DNA from: Anaerococcus degeneri | GTDB taxonomy: Bacteria > Bacillota > Clostridia > Tissierellales > Peptoniphilaceae | Reading direction: 5' to 3' | DNA length: 64,000 nucleotides | NCBI RefSeq assembly: GCF_017874475.1 | Contig: NZ_JAGGLO010000001.1 | Coordinates: 558,001 to 622,000 of the forward strand | Part shown: one piece after another, positions 45,996-54,806 of the stretch | Layout of the letters: every line of letters begins with the position of its first letter | How positions within the stretch are numbered: position 1 is the stretch's first letter | Translations under genes and position numbers: made by a program | The notes under the pieces: generated by a model | Seen by the model: only the letters and a program-made list of their open reading frames with translations | Told to the model about the DNA's origin: nothing | The model's database searches: none

Positions 45996-46693
45996 AATCG
46001 TCCTTCCAAAAAATCGTAAACCAATTTATTAAAAATTTCAGGTGCTGTTCTTGCCAACCTGTGTCCTTGGTTTTTAACAATAACTAGTTTTGATCCATCA
46101 ATATTTTTTGCAATTTTTTTAATATGGGAAATCCTGATTAAATCATTAGATCCTGCTAATATTAGAGTATCATTGTCAATATTTCTTAAGTCATCAAGTT
46201 CAATTTCTAAGTCTGATAATAGGAGTCTTGCCACCCTTTTATTTCTCTTAAAAAATGGCAAAATCGTCCAAAATATATTTTCTAAAACCATAAGGATTTT
46301 TCCTGCAAAGGTAATTGCCTTAAACCTGGCATTGGGAGCGTTTAATATCATTTTATTTACATAGGTTGGGTATAGTTTATGAAAAACCAGGCAGAGATTT
46401 GCCCCATCTGAAAAACCTAATAAACTTGCTTGTTTTATTCCCAACTGATCATAAACTTCCTTTAGATCATTGGCTAAAAGCTCAAAATTTAACTTATTTT
46501 TTTCATTAGTAGAGAACCCATGGTCCCTAAAGTCAATTAGAATTAAGTGGAAATATCTTGATAAATAACCTATTTGGTACTCAAAATAAGTCATATCACC
46601 ATCATTGCCGTGAAGAAGAAATAAATCTTCACCTCGACCATATTCCTTATAATATATCCTTGTCTTATCTTTTAGAATAATTTCCTTTCCCAT
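45992..46693 (-). CDS. Alpha/beta hydrolase
   Basis: A 233-residue alpha/beta hydrolase. The oxyanion region is LLHGNDG (27-32), the nucleophile Ser95 lies in LLGFSDGANL, and AGSNDLI and NQGHR supply the likely Asp and His. No signal peptide. The substrate is unknown. It is translationally linked to the MprF-like gene; hydrolases next to lipid aminoacyl transferases in other bacteria can remove the amino acid from the lipid, a possible role here by analogy only. Confidence 0.82.
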   Translation of the reverse strand: MGKEIILKDKTRIYYKEYGRGEDLFLLHGNDGDMTYFEYQIGYLSRYFHLILIDFRDHGFSTNEKNKLNFELLANDLKEVYDQLGIKQASLLGFSDGANLCLVFHKLYPTYVNKMILNAPNARFKAITFAGKILMVLENIFWTILPFFKRNKRVARLLLSDLEIELDDLRNIDNDTLILAGSNDLIRISHIKKIAKNIDGSKLVIVKNQGHRLARTAPEIFNKLVYDFLEGRL

Positions 46694-46796
46694 AAGAGCA
46701 CCTCACCTATATTATATCCTATTATTTGTTAAAGAAAGATTAAATAAACGTATGAATATATGGTAAAAAAATGTATGATAAATTAAGGAGGATTAT

Positions 46797-48164
46797 ATGA
46801 ATTCTAATATTAATAATAATGATACAAACCAAATTCAATTTGCCTTTAAAAATCAAATTGAAAACAAATATTTTAAGGCCAATAAAGGTGAAATTTTTGC
46901 AAATGACGGAGTAATCTTACTTGGTCTTGGAGATGAAGATAAGTTTAATAAAGAGATTTTTAAAGAAGCGGTTTGCGCTCTTGGTAAATTTATTAAGGAG
47001 AAAGAGCTTGTAGAGATTTCTATAAAGGAAAATCCAACAAACTTAGATGACAAAACCTTCGCCTTAAGTCTTGTTGAGGCTTTGGTAGTTTCTGCTTATG
47101 ACTTTAACTATTATAAATCAGATAAAAAAGAAAATAAATTTATTAATGTAAATTTTGACGAAAAATTAAATTCCTATGGCAAAGAAATTGAAGAACTTAT
47201 CAAGGTTCTAGATGGACAATTTTGGGCAAGAGACTTGGTAAATCTTAGATCAAATGATATTTATCCAGAAAGTCTAGCCCAAAAAGTAGTTGAAAATCTT
47301 TCAGACCTAGGAGTAGATGTAAAAGTTTATGGTAAGGACCAAATCCTTGATATGGGTCTAACAGCCTTTTATGAAGTAGCAAAAGGTTCTGATAAGGAAC
47401 CAAGATTTATAGTTATGGAATACCTCAAAGGAGAACCTGGAAAAGCTCCTCTTGCCCTTGTTGGCAAAGGCCTAACCTATGACGCAGGTGGTTATTCTAT
47501 AAAAACATCAAAGGGAATGAAGACCATGCACACCGATATGGGTGGAGCAGGATCAGTAATTGGAGCAATGCACGCTATAGCCCTAAATGAACTAAAGGTC
47601 AATGTGGTTGCTATTGTTGCATCCTGTGAAAACCTAATTTCAGGTAGAGCCTATAAACCAGGTGATATTATAAAGGCTCGCAACGGTATGACAATTGACG
47701 TTGATAATACTGATGCTGAAGGAAGAATTACCCTTGCTGATGCTGTAAACTACGCAGCTACAGAATATAAACCAGCTATGATAGTTGATCTAGCAACCCT
47801 AACTGGTGCAGCCCTAGGTGCACTCGGAGAAACATACACAGCTTCAATTACAAATGATGAAGATGCCTTCAGAAAAATCCTTAAGGCAAGCAAGAAAATG
47901 GATGAAAAAATTTGGCTATTACCAAATGATCCATTCTATAAAACCTATAACGAATCAGATGATGCAGATGTTAAAAACTCTGGCGGACCACTTGCTGGCT
48001 CAATAACTGCCGGACAATTTATCGAAAACTTTGTCGAAGGATATCCTTGGGTTCACTTAGATATAGCAGGAACTGCTCACCTATCTGCACCACAAGGTAT
48101 AAATGGCAAGGGTGCAACAGGCGTCCACGTAAAAACACTTTATGAATTAGCCAAAGAATTTTAA
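46797..48164 (+). CDS. pepA: Leucyl aminopeptidase, M17 family
   Basis: Dizinc cytosolic aminopeptidase. Metal and catalytic residues are visible in VGKGLTYDAGGYSIK and in the M17 signature NTDAEGRITLADA. PGDIIKARNGMTIDV and VDLATLTGAALGALG complete the catalytic half. At 455 residues, with a divergent N-terminal domain as usual. It has an AAGGAGG ribosome site and is a single-gene unit ending at the bidirectional terminator near 48172-48215. Confidence 0.94.
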   Translation: MNSNINNNDTNQIQFAFKNQIENKYFKANKGEIFANDGVILLGLGDEDKFNKEIFKEAVCALGKFIKEKELVEISIKENPTNLDDKTFALSLVEALVVSAYDFNYYKSDKKENKFINVNFDEKLNSYGKEIEELIKVLDGQFWARDLVNLRSNDIYPESLAQKVVENLSDLGVDVKVYGKDQILDMGLTAFYEVAKGSDKEPRFIVMEYLKGEPGKAPLALVGKGLTYDAGGYSIKTSKGMKTMHTDMGGAGSVIGAMHAIALNELKVNVVAIVASCENLISGRAYKPGDIIKARNGMTIDVDNTDAEGRITLADAVNYAATEYKPAMIVDLATLTGAALGALGETYTASITNDEDAFRKILKASKKMDEKIWLLPNDPFYKTYNESDDADVKNSGGPLAGSITAGQFIENFVEGYPWVHLDIAGTAHLSAPQGINGKGATGVHVKTLYELAKEF

Positions 48165-48171
48165 TAAGTAA

Positions 48172-48215
48172 AAAATAAGCCCTCCTTACTTTTTAAGTAA
48201 AGAGAGGCTTATTTT
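48172..48215. terminator. Bidirectional terminator between pepA and livF
   Basis: Outer arms 48172-48181 and 48206-48215 pair for ten bases and enclose a second hairpin around CTTACTTTTTAAGTAAAG. T runs lie on both strands. The livF stop codon begins at its right edge. Confidence 0.8.
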
Positions 48216-48927
48216 ATATACCAAGATAAGCAGCCTTAACGTCTGGATCTGTCTTAAGATCTGATGCTCTTCCTTCTTTTACAATTTTTCCTGTTTCTAA
48301 AACATAGGCCCTGTCGGCTATGTCTAAGGCTAGGTTAGCATTTTGCTCGACAAGTAAAATTGTCCTGCCTTCTTCTTTCAAAATCCTTATTGTATCGAAA
48401 ATCTTATCTACAAACAAAGGTGAAAGTCCCATAGAAGGTTCGTCTAAAAGAAGGACCTTTGGATTTGTCAAAAGCGCCCTACCCATAGCAAGCATTTGCT
48501 GCTCACCGCCTGAAAGAGTACCGGATTTTTGTTTTTTTCTTTCTTTTAATACTGGGAAGAGTTTATAAATCTTATCAAGTTCAAGTTTCAATTCCTCTGG
48601 ACTCCAGCCAACTGAAATCGAACCTAATTTGAGGTTATCTTCAACGGAAAGATCCTTAAAAACCCTCCTACCTTCGGGAACTTGAGCAAGACCTGCTCTT
48701 GTAATTTTATATGACTTTTCTTTTTTAATTGACTTATCATTAAAGAAAATATCGCCTTCTTTTATAGGAAGTAGGCCAGAAATTGTTTGAAGTGTAGTAG
48801 TCTTTCCTGCTCCATTGGCACCAATTAAGGATACTACTTCACCTTCTTCTACTCTTAGGCTAATCCCTTTTAAGGCCTTGATATTACCGTAGGATACAAC
48901 TAAATTTTCTATTCTTAAAATACTCAT
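48214..48927 (-). CDS. livF: Branched-chain amino acid ABC transporter, ATP-binding protein LivF
   Basis: One of the two ATPases of the Leu/Ile/Val importer. Walker A GANGAGKTT is near residue 40, the signature LSGGEQQ near 138 and Walker B LLLDEPSMGL near 158. At 237 residues it matches LivF rather than LivG in length and in the ALTNPKVLLLDEPSMGLSPLFV stretch. It is the last gene of the liv operon, eight bases after livG. Confidence 0.95.
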   Translation of the reverse strand: MSILRIENLVVSYGNIKALKGISLRVEEGEVVSLIGANGAGKTTTLQTISGLLPIKEGDIFFNDKSIKKEKSYKITRAGLAQVPEGRRVFKDLSVEDNLKLGSISVGWSPEELKLELDKIYKLFPVLKERKKQKSGTLSGGEQQMLAMGRALLTNPKVLLLDEPSMGLSPLFVDKIFDTIRILKEEGRTILLVEQNANLALDIADRAYVLETGKIVKEGRASDLKTDPDVKAAYLGI

Positions 48928-48935
48928 TTTTTCTC

Positions 48936-49718
48936 CTAACTACCAAGATAGGCCTTAACTACTTCTTTATTAGAAATTACATCATGAGGATCACCCTCTG
49001 CGAGGATTTCTCCATAATTTAACACTATAAGTCTTTCTGTAATTCCCAAAACTAGGTTCATATCGTGTTCTATTAGTAGGATTGAAACACCAGTTTTTTC
49101 CCTAATTAACCTTATTGAATCCATAAGGTCTTGAGTTTCAGACTCATTCATACCTGCCGCTGGCTCATCTAAGAGCAAAACTTTTGGACGGGTTGCCATG
49201 GCCCTTGCAATTTCTAATTTTCTTTGGGCTCCATATGGCAAAGATCCTGCAAAGGTCCTAAAATATTTTTCTAGGTCAAATAATTTAAGGATTTCTAGTG
49301 CCTTATCAGTTGCTTCATTTTCTTCTTTCCAATAGTTGGGAAGTCTGAACATACCTGTTAGCATGCCATAATTCATGTACTGGTTCATGGCAAGTTTTAC
49401 ATTATCAAGAACTGTGAGGTTATCAAAAAGTCTTATATTTTGAAAAGTCCTAGCAACACCAAGTTTTGAAAGCTTGTCTGGTCTAGTTCCATTCACTTTT
49501 TGCCCATCAAGAATTATATCGCCACTTGTTGGTGTATAAACTCCTGAAAGCATATTAAATAGGGTAGTTTTTCCAGCCCCATTTGGTCCTATAAGTCCAA
49601 GTAGTTCTCCATTTTTAAGTCTAAAAGATACATCTTGAACTGCCTTAAGTCCTCCAAAAGAGATGCTTAAATTATTAATTTCTAGAACATTTTCATTTCT
49701 TACTTCTTTACTGTTCAC
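48936..49718 (-). CDS. livG: Branched-chain amino acid ABC transporter, ATP-binding protein LivG
   Basis: The second ATPase, with Walker A GPNGAGKTT, signature LPYGAQRKLEIARA and Walker B VLLLDEPAAGMN, plus the C-terminal LivG extension. The start is uncertain. GTG at 49718 (260 residues) sits nine bases after AAGGAG and is preferred; ATG codons at 49727 and 49748 are in frame, but the first abuts the ribosome site and the second runs deep into livM. Confidence 0.93.
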   Translation of the reverse strand: MNSKEVRNENVLEINNLSISFGGLKAVQDVSFRLKNGELLGLIGPNGAGKTTLFNMLSGVYTPTSGDIILDGQKVNGTRPDKLSKLGVARTFQNIRLFDNLTVLDNVKLAMNQYMNYGMLTGMFRLPNYWKEENEATDKALEILKLFDLEKYFRTFAGSLPYGAQRKLEIARAMATRPKVLLLDEPAAGMNESETQDLMDSIRLIREKTGVSILLIEHDMNLVLGITERLIVLNYGEILAEGDPHDVISNKEVVKAYLGS

Positions 49719-50685
49719 CTTCCACATCTCCTTTCTTGTACTTATCAAGATTTAAAAACCTTCTTATAGAAAATTCCTTCCTACCAAGTAGGCCTTGAGG
49801 TCTAAAAATCATTACAACAATTAAGATAATAGCATAGATTACCATTCTCCATTCAGCTAGTGGTTTTAAAAGTTCAGGTATAATTGTAAGTCCAATTGAT
49901 GAGAAAATCGCTCCGGTAATTGAACCCATTCCACCAAGCACAACCATTACCAAATAGTCAAAAGACTTGTTATAATTAAATATATTTGCAGCGAGAACTC
50001 CTATATTTTGGGCATAAAGTGCACCAGCTATACCAGCAAAAATCGCTGATAAGGTAAAGGCTTGTGTCTTATATTTAGTAATATTTATCCCACAAGCTTC
50101 TGCTGCAAGTTCATTATCTCTTATAGATAAAACCGTCCTTCCGTGACGGCTTTCAGCCCAGGTGAAAATCATTGTTATAACAAAAACTGCCATAAAGAAA
50201 AATTTCCAAAAATCATTTGTTTTTGGGATTCCCGCAAGACCTTGGGCTCCACCTGTAAAACCTAAGTTTTCTATCAAAACCCTAATAATTTCACCAAAAG
50301 CTAGAGTTACTATTGCAAGATAATCTCCTGTTAACCTTAAAACAGGTAGACCGATGAGAATACCAAATATAGCAGCAACAAAACCACCTACTATCAAACT
50401 AAGAACGAAAGCTGGAAGACCTGTTACAATCCCAGTTTTTAAAAAAAGACCTGCAGAATAGGCTCCTATTGCCATAAAGCCAGCGTGTCCTAGGTTGATT
50501 TGTCCAAGAACACCGACAGTAAGGTTAAGGCTTACTGCCATTATCATATTTATACAAATTAAATTTAAAATCCCTTGCCAGTACCTACTTAAGATATTTG
50601 CAGAAATAAGAACTTGGACTAAGACAAAAAATAATATAACTAATCCGGTTGTGATAAGATAAGATTTCTTTTTATTTTTTGACAT
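49708..50685 (-). CDS. livM: Branched-chain amino acid ABC transporter permease LivM
   Basis: Inner-membrane permease with about nine hydrophobic segments in 325 residues. GQINLGHAGFMAIGAYSAG and LAIVTLAFGEIIRVLIEN are LivM hallmarks, and the EAA-like loop is AEACGINITKYKTQAFTLSA. It overlaps livG slightly and lies one base after livH. Confidence 0.95.
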   Translation of the reverse strand: MSKNKKKSYLITTGLVILFFVLVQVLISANILSRYWQGILNLICINMIMAVSLNLTVGVLGQINLGHAGFMAIGAYSAGLFLKTGIVTGLPAFVLSLIVGGFVAAIFGILIGLPVLRLTGDYLAIVTLAFGEIIRVLIENLGFTGGAQGLAGIPKTNDFWKFFFMAVFVITMIFTWAESRHGRTVLSIRDNELAAEACGINITKYKTQAFTLSAIFAGIAGALYAQNIGVLAANIFNYNKSFDYLVMVVLGGMGSITGAIFSSIGLTIIPELLKPLAEWRMVIYAIILIVVMIFRPQGLLGRKEFSIRRFLNLDKYKKGDVEGEQ

Positions 50686-50686
50686 A

Positions 50687-51574
50687 TCACACCTTTTCTT
50701 TCTCTAATTTTCCAAATAAACCATTTGGTTGTACAAGTAAAACAACGATTAAAACTACAAATACTATGGCGTCTGCATAGGCACTTGATAGATAAGCTCT
50801 AGTTAAAACTTCGATTATACCAAGAATTAGACCACCAACTACAGCTCCTGGAATTAATCCAATCCCTCCTAAAACAGCTGCAGTAAAAGCTTTGATACCA
50901 AGCATTGACCCCATAAAGGGTTGAATTTGAGGATAGCTAGCCACATACAAAACTGATGCCACGCCTGCAAGAGCAGACCCTATAGCAAAGGTCAATGTCA
51001 TTACCTGATTTACATTTATCCCTACAAGTTCGGCTGCCCCATAATCTTCACTAACAGCAAGCATAGCCTTGCCATGCTTGGTTTTATTTACAAATAAACT
51101 AAGTACATAGGTCAAGAAAATTGTTGTAACTATAGTGATGATTGTAGCAAAAGAAAGGTGAACTCCCCCAAAATTTATAGAAAATTGTGGGAATATTGCT
51201 GGTATAGGTTTAGCACTTGAAGTGAATATTTTTACAAAAAAGTTCTGTAAAAATAAGGATACACCTATTGTTGTGATGAGTAAGGAAATTCTTGAAGAAT
51301 TTCTTAGGGGTTTATAGGCCACTCTCTCGATGACTACTCCTAGGATTGTACAAACTAAAATTGCAGGAATAATAGCCAACCATAATGGAAGGCCAGCCTT
51401 AAATAAAGGTAGTTGGATTGCTAAAAAAACAGTATAACCACCCACCATGATAATATCACCGTGGGCGAAATTTATTAATTTTGCAATTCCATAAACCATT
51501 GTATATCCAAGGGCTACAAGGGCATAAATACTGCCCAGCTGAAGCCCGTTAAACAATTGGGTTACAAAATCCAT
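50687..51574 (-). CDS. livH: Branched-chain amino acid ABC transporter permease LivH
   Basis: Partner permease of 295 residues with about eight hydrophobic segments. LGYTMVYGIAKLINFAHGDI near the N-terminus and AAELVGINVNQVMTLTFAIG (the coupling loop) identify LivH. Placed between livK and livM as usual. Confidence 0.95.
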   Translation of the reverse strand: MDFVTQLFNGLQLGSIYALVALGYTMVYGIAKLINFAHGDIIMVGGYTVFLAIQLPLFKAGLPLWLAIIPAILVCTILGVVIERVAYKPLRNSSRISLLITTIGVSLFLQNFFVKIFTSSAKPIPAIFPQFSINFGGVHLSFATIITIVTTIFLTYVLSLFVNKTKHGKAMLAVSEDYGAAELVGINVNQVMTLTFAIGSALAGVASVLYVASYPQIQPFMGSMLGIKAFTAAVLGGIGLIPGAVVGGLILGIIEVLTRAYLSSAYADAIVFVVLIVVLLVQPNGLFGKLEKEKV

Positions 51575-51593
51575 TTTAATCTCCTTTTATATA

Positions 51594-52784
51594 TTACTTG
51601 TTGGATTCAACCCCAAGATCGCTGTCAAATTTATATTCTCCATTTACTATTTTTATCATTTTTGCTGTTTTTATAGGGTTGTGATTTTCATCATATGTGA
51701 ATGATCCAGTTATACCATCAAATTTTATATTCTTTAGGGCTTCGATTACCTTATCCCACTCTGTTGTGCCAGCTTCTTCTGCTGCTTGTTTATATAGATA
51801 AACTGTATCGTAACCTTCTGCAGCAAAGGTTGATGGTTTTTCACCGTATTTTTCTTCGTAAGCTTTTATAAAGTTTTGAACTTTTTCACTTGGATCTTCT
51901 AGGGTAAATTGATTTGCAAAGTATGAACCTTCTATTGCTTTAAAGTTTGACTGATCCATTACAGATAAAACTGTATCCCAACCGTCAGCACCAACTAAGG
52001 TTGCGTCTATTCCAGCCTCTCTAACTTGTGGAACTATTAAAGCTACTTTTTCATAATAATCTGGGATAAATAATACATCTGGTTCTTCTTTTCTAACCTT
52101 TGTAAGCTGAGCTTTAAAGTCTGTATCACTATCTCCGTATGATTCATCAGCAACAACTTCCATGCCTAATTCTCCAGCTTTCTTGCTAAATACATCAGCA
52201 ACACCCATAGAAAAATCTGATGATTGGTTTCTTAGTATAGCTACTTTTTTAGCCTCAAGTTTGTTTTTAGAAAAGTTTGCAAGAACTTCACCTTGGAAAG
52301 GATCTGTAAAGCAAGTTCTAAAGGCATTTTTCTTACCTTCTGTTATGTTTGCTTGAGTTCCTGTTGGTGTGATAAATACAACTTCGTCCTTGGCAGCGGA
52401 TTCTGCTATAGCAAGTGATGGTTTTGATGGTACACCACCAAATATCGCTTCTACTTCATCTTGCATAAGGTTGTTGTAGTTTGTAACAGCGTCGGTTATT
52501 TCACCCTTGTCATCATATTCAGACCACTCAATTTGTTTTCCTAGGATTCCACCATTAGCATTTACTTCATCAATTGCTAGTTTTATACCATTATTTGTTG
52601 TTATACCATAAACTGAAACTTGTCCAGTTAATGGTGATGAGTTTCCTAGTTTTAAAGTTTCACTCGCTTCTTTCTTTGAACCTTCATCTGCTTTTTTGCC
52701 TTCATTTCCACCATTATTTGAGCAAGCTGTTAAAAACATACCTGCTAGTAACATTCCAACTGCTAATTTGTTTTTTAATTTCAT
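51594..52784 (-). CDS. livK: Branched-chain amino acid ABC transporter, substrate-binding lipoprotein
   Basis: Extracellular receptor of the importer. The signal peptide MKLKNKLAVGMLLAGMFLTA ends in a lipobox (LTAC), with lipidated Cys21. A low-complexity linker rich in Gly, Glu and Lys follows, then a type I periplasmic-binding fold (LGNSSPLTGQVSVYGITTNN, NLMQDEVEAIFGGVPS). At 396 residues it is typical of LivK/BraC. It is the first gene after the T-box leader and has an AGGAGG ribosome site. Confidence 0.94.
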   Translation of the reverse strand: MKLKNKLAVGMLLAGMFLTACSNNGGNEGKKADEGSKKEASETLKLGNSSPLTGQVSVYGITTNNGIKLAIDEVNANGGILGKQIEWSEYDDKGEITDAVTNYNNLMQDEVEAIFGGVPSKPSLAIAESAAKDEVVFITPTGTQANITEGKKNAFRTCFTDPFQGEVLANFSKNKLEAKKVAILRNQSSDFSMGVADVFSKKAGELGMEVVADESYGDSDTDFKAQLTKVRKEEPDVLFIPDYYEKVALIVPQVREAGIDATLVGADGWDTVLSVMDQSNFKAIEGSYFANQFTLEDPSEKVQNFIKAYEEKYGEKPSTFAAEGYDTVYLYKQAAEEAGTTEWDKVIEALKNIKFDGITGSFTYDENHNPIKTAKMIKIVNGEYKFDSDLGVESNK

Positions 52785-52808
52785 AATTTCCTCCTAAATT
52801 TTAGGGAA

Positions 52809-52855
52809 TAAAAAAACCTTCGTCTCCTTACTCCACTTGGATAAAGAGACGAAGG
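52809..52855 (-). terminator. Regulated terminator of the liv T-box
   Basis: CCTTCGTCTC and GAGACGAAGG pair perfectly (52846-52855 with 52817-52826) and seven Ts follow. The upstream arm competes with the T-box GCGGAAGG for pairing. Confidence 0.9.
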
Positions 52856-53084
52856 GTAATTACATAATTTTTACCTTCCGCGGTACCACTCTTCTTCATC
52901 TAATGATGCACTTAATTCATTTAATGAATAGCTCTATAACGGGAGCTCCCGTCAACCACTTACATTTCAGTGGGAAGCTTGATGGTGATTTTCGTTAAAA
53001 TATCCTAGTATCTTCCACCAGCCGATACCTCTCTAAAAAGATTCTCCTAACTACTCTTCCATGTCATAGCTTTTATTTATCGTT
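52809..53084 (-). promoter_or_regulatory. T-box riboswitch, isoleucine-type, controlling livKHMGF
   Basis: The leader has the T-box elements in order on the minus strand. A stem I has an AGAGAG motif (about 53029-53034) and a CGGCTGGTGGAAG apical loop. A specifier region reads GAAAATCACC (about 52986-52995), giving ATC, an isoleucine codon. The T-box itself is AGAGTGGTACCGCGGAAGG (about 52873-52891). It is followed by a competing terminator (52817-52826 with 52846-52855, then a T run). Uncharged tRNA-Ile is expected to prevent termination and raise importer expression. The specifier call depends on the fold and is less certain than the T-box itself. Confidence 0.9.
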
Positions 53085-53090
53085 AGGTAG

Positions 53091-53119
53091 AATATACACC
53101 AGCAAATTTATCTTGTCAA
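53091..53119 (-). promoter_or_regulatory. Promoter of the liv operon
   Basis: On the minus strand a consensus TTGACA (53114-53119) and TATATT (53091-53096) are separated by 17 bases. Transcription should begin near 53084, just before the T-box stem I. Confidence 0.8.
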
Positions 53120-53204
53120 ATATTTTTTTGATAATTATTAATAAAACTTGATTATTATAAATAATTTCCTTGAAAATAGCCACTTTCTTTAAATAATAAA
53201 AATA

Positions 53205-53235
53205 AAAAACCACACACTAATACAAGCATGCGGTT
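53205..53235 (-). terminator. Intrinsic terminator of mgtE
   Basis: On the minus strand AACCGCATGC pairs with GTGTGTGGTT (53208-53235; four G-U pairs) around an eight-base loop, followed by Ts. Between this and the liv promoter nothing else is seen. Confidence 0.65.
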
Positions 53236-53254
53236 AAAATTTGTAATCAGATTT

Positions 53255-54580
53255 TTATAATCCTAATAATAATGATGCAACTTCAAAATAAATTAAAAGT
53301 ACACCAGTATCTACAATAGTTGTAATAAGTGGACCTGCCATTACTGTTGGGTCTATATTTAATTTATCAGCTACTAGTGGTAGCAAACCACCTACTATAT
53401 TCGAGATAACTATTGTTAAAAATAAGGTTAAGGAGACAGTTAAGTTTACAGCCAAATTTACATTATCAACTATGAGTATCCTTAAAAAGTTAATTACAAC
53501 TAGCACCAAAGAAACTAGGGTACCAACCTTCATTTCCTTAAAAATTACCTTAATAAAATCTTTTGCAGTTAAATTTCCTGAAAATAATTGGGTCATGATT
53601 GTTGTTGAGGCCTGACTACCTGCATTTCCACCAGAGTCCATCAGCATTGGTATGTAGGCTGTTAGAACTACTGCTTTGGCAAGGAGGCTTTCATACCTTT
53701 GGATAATGAAACCTGTCATTGTTGCTGTGATTAAACATATTACAAGCCAGGTTGTCCTGTTTTTTGCTATCTTAAGTGATGATTCATCTAAATAAGATTC
53801 TGCCTGGTCTGAAATACCTGTTATATTTGCAAAGTCTTCCTGTAACTCTTCATGAACTACGTCGATTACGTCTTCTGCTGGTACGATACCGATAAGTCTG
53901 CCTTCTGAGTCAATAACAGGAACTTCCCCTAGGTCATACCTGATAGATAGCTTTGCTACTACTTCTTGGTCATCAGTTGGGCTTACTGCTGCTGTTATTT
54001 GTTGGGTGATTGATTCTATGGTTGCCTTTTTGTTCCTAATAAGGTCTGCAATAAAAACAAAGCCAGTTAGGACTAGAGATTCATCTGTAACCCAAATTTG
54101 TTCAAGTTTTTCCGCGTCTAGGTCGCTTTCCATGACTTTTTTCATAGCTGCTGCAGGAGTTTCTGTTGACTTCACTGATAGGAAGTTAACTGTCATGATA
54201 GAACCGACAGATTCTTCTGGATAGCCTAGAAGTGCATTAATAATTTCCCTTCTGTCGCTATCAATATGTCTAGTCATTAACTTCTTAACCATATTTGCAG
54301 GAAGCTCTTGCAAGGTATCTACAAGTTCGTCTTCGTCTAGTTCTTTTACAAGGTCTTTGATATTTTCTTCTGATAGGATTTTCAAAACCCTATCCTTGTT
54401 TTCTGGTTTTAGTTCTGTAAAGGTATCAGCCAGCAAATCCTTATTTAATAGCTTAATCCAAATAGCTACAGATTTTTCTGGCAATACCTCAAGTCTATCG
54501 GCTATATCAACCGGGTTCATCTTGTTGATCTCTAATTGGAGTTGTTTAAGATTATCAACGTTATAATTTCTTTCTGCCAT
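53255..54580 (-). CDS. mgtE: Magnesium transporter MgtE
   Basis: Mg2+ channel gated by cytoplasmic Mg2+. The 441 residues comprise a helical N domain (about 1-130), two CBS domains (about 130-255; GSIMTVNFLSVKSTETPAAAM and ISIRYDLGEVPVIDSEGRL-like), a plug helix and five membrane segments. The pore signature is MLMDSGGNAGSQASTT. It is full length and a single-gene unit. Its 200-base leader carries a short peptide ORF and two hairpins. Confidence 0.95.
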   Translation of the reverse strand: MAERNYNVDNLKQLQLEINKMNPVDIADRLEVLPEKSVAIWIKLLNKDLLADTFTELKPENKDRVLKILSEENIKDLVKELDEDELVDTLQELPANMVKKLMTRHIDSDRREIINALLGYPEESVGSIMTVNFLSVKSTETPAAAMKKVMESDLDAEKLEQIWVTDESLVLTGFVFIADLIRNKKATIESITQQITAAVSPTDDQEVVAKLSIRYDLGEVPVIDSEGRLIGIVPAEDVIDVVHEELQEDFANITGISDQAESYLDESSLKIAKNRTTWLVICLITATMTGFIIQRYESLLAKAVVLTAYIPMLMDSGGNAGSQASTTIMTQLFSGNLTAKDFIKVIFKEMKVGTLVSLVLVVINFLRILIVDNVNLAVNLTVSLTLFLTIVISNIVGGLLPLVADKLNIDPTVMAGPLITTIVDTGVLLIYFEVASLLLGL

Positions 54581-54605
54581 TTATTTCTCCTATTAAGTTA
54601 AAATA

Positions 54606-54651
54606 TTCCTTAGAATATTTTTTGCATAATGGCAAATAGAAATCCGCCACT
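54606..54651 (-). promoter_or_regulatory. Two successive hairpins in the mgtE leader
   Basis: After the leader peptide the minus strand forms ATAGTGGC/GCCATTAT (one G-U pair, twelve-base loop). A perfect AAAATATTC/GAATATTTT with loop TAAG follows, ending close to the mgtE ribosome site AGGAG. No M-box consensus was recognised. They could act as attenuator or anti-attenuator elements. Confidence 0.5.
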
Positions 54652-54654
54652 ATA

Positions 54655-54702
54655 CTAGTCTCTTATTTTCTTACACCTTCGATAGGGCGACGCCTTATCC
54701 AT
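54655..54702 (-). CDS. Leader peptide upstream of mgtE, 15 residues
   Basis: A 15-codon ORF, MDKASPYRRCKKIRD, ends in TAG 74 bases before mgtE. It has the strongest kind of ribosome site, AAGGAGGAG, two bases before its ATG, and a promoter upstream. The composition (Asp, Pro, then a basic cluster) is unlike a membrane peptide. Position and ribosome site suggest a regulatory leader peptide. I do not know a published family for it. MgtL of Salmonella mgtA is a functional analogy only. Confidence 0.6.
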   Translation of the reverse strand: MDKASPYRRCKKIRD

Positions 54703-54745
54703 TTCTCCTCCTTGATTTTAAAAGTTTTCATAAATAAAAATATTT

Positions 54746-54764
54746 TTATGTAAGATTTACATAA
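54746..54764 (-). repeat. Perfect inverted repeat in the mgtE leader
   Basis: TTATGTAA, three bases, TTACATAA, between the promoter and the leader peptide. It could be an operator or the 5' stabilising hairpin of the mRNA. Confidence 0.5.
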
Positions 54765-54777
54765 AACTTCCTTCAAC

Positions 54778-54806
54778 ATTATACATTTTTCGCAAGTTTT
54801 CTGCAA
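54778..54806 (-). promoter_or_regulatory. Promoter of mgtE
   Basis: On the minus strand TTGCAG (54801-54806), 17 bases, TATAAT (54778-54783). It directly abuts the stop codon of the HAD gene, and gives a leader of nearly 190 bases before mgtE. Confidence 0.7.
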
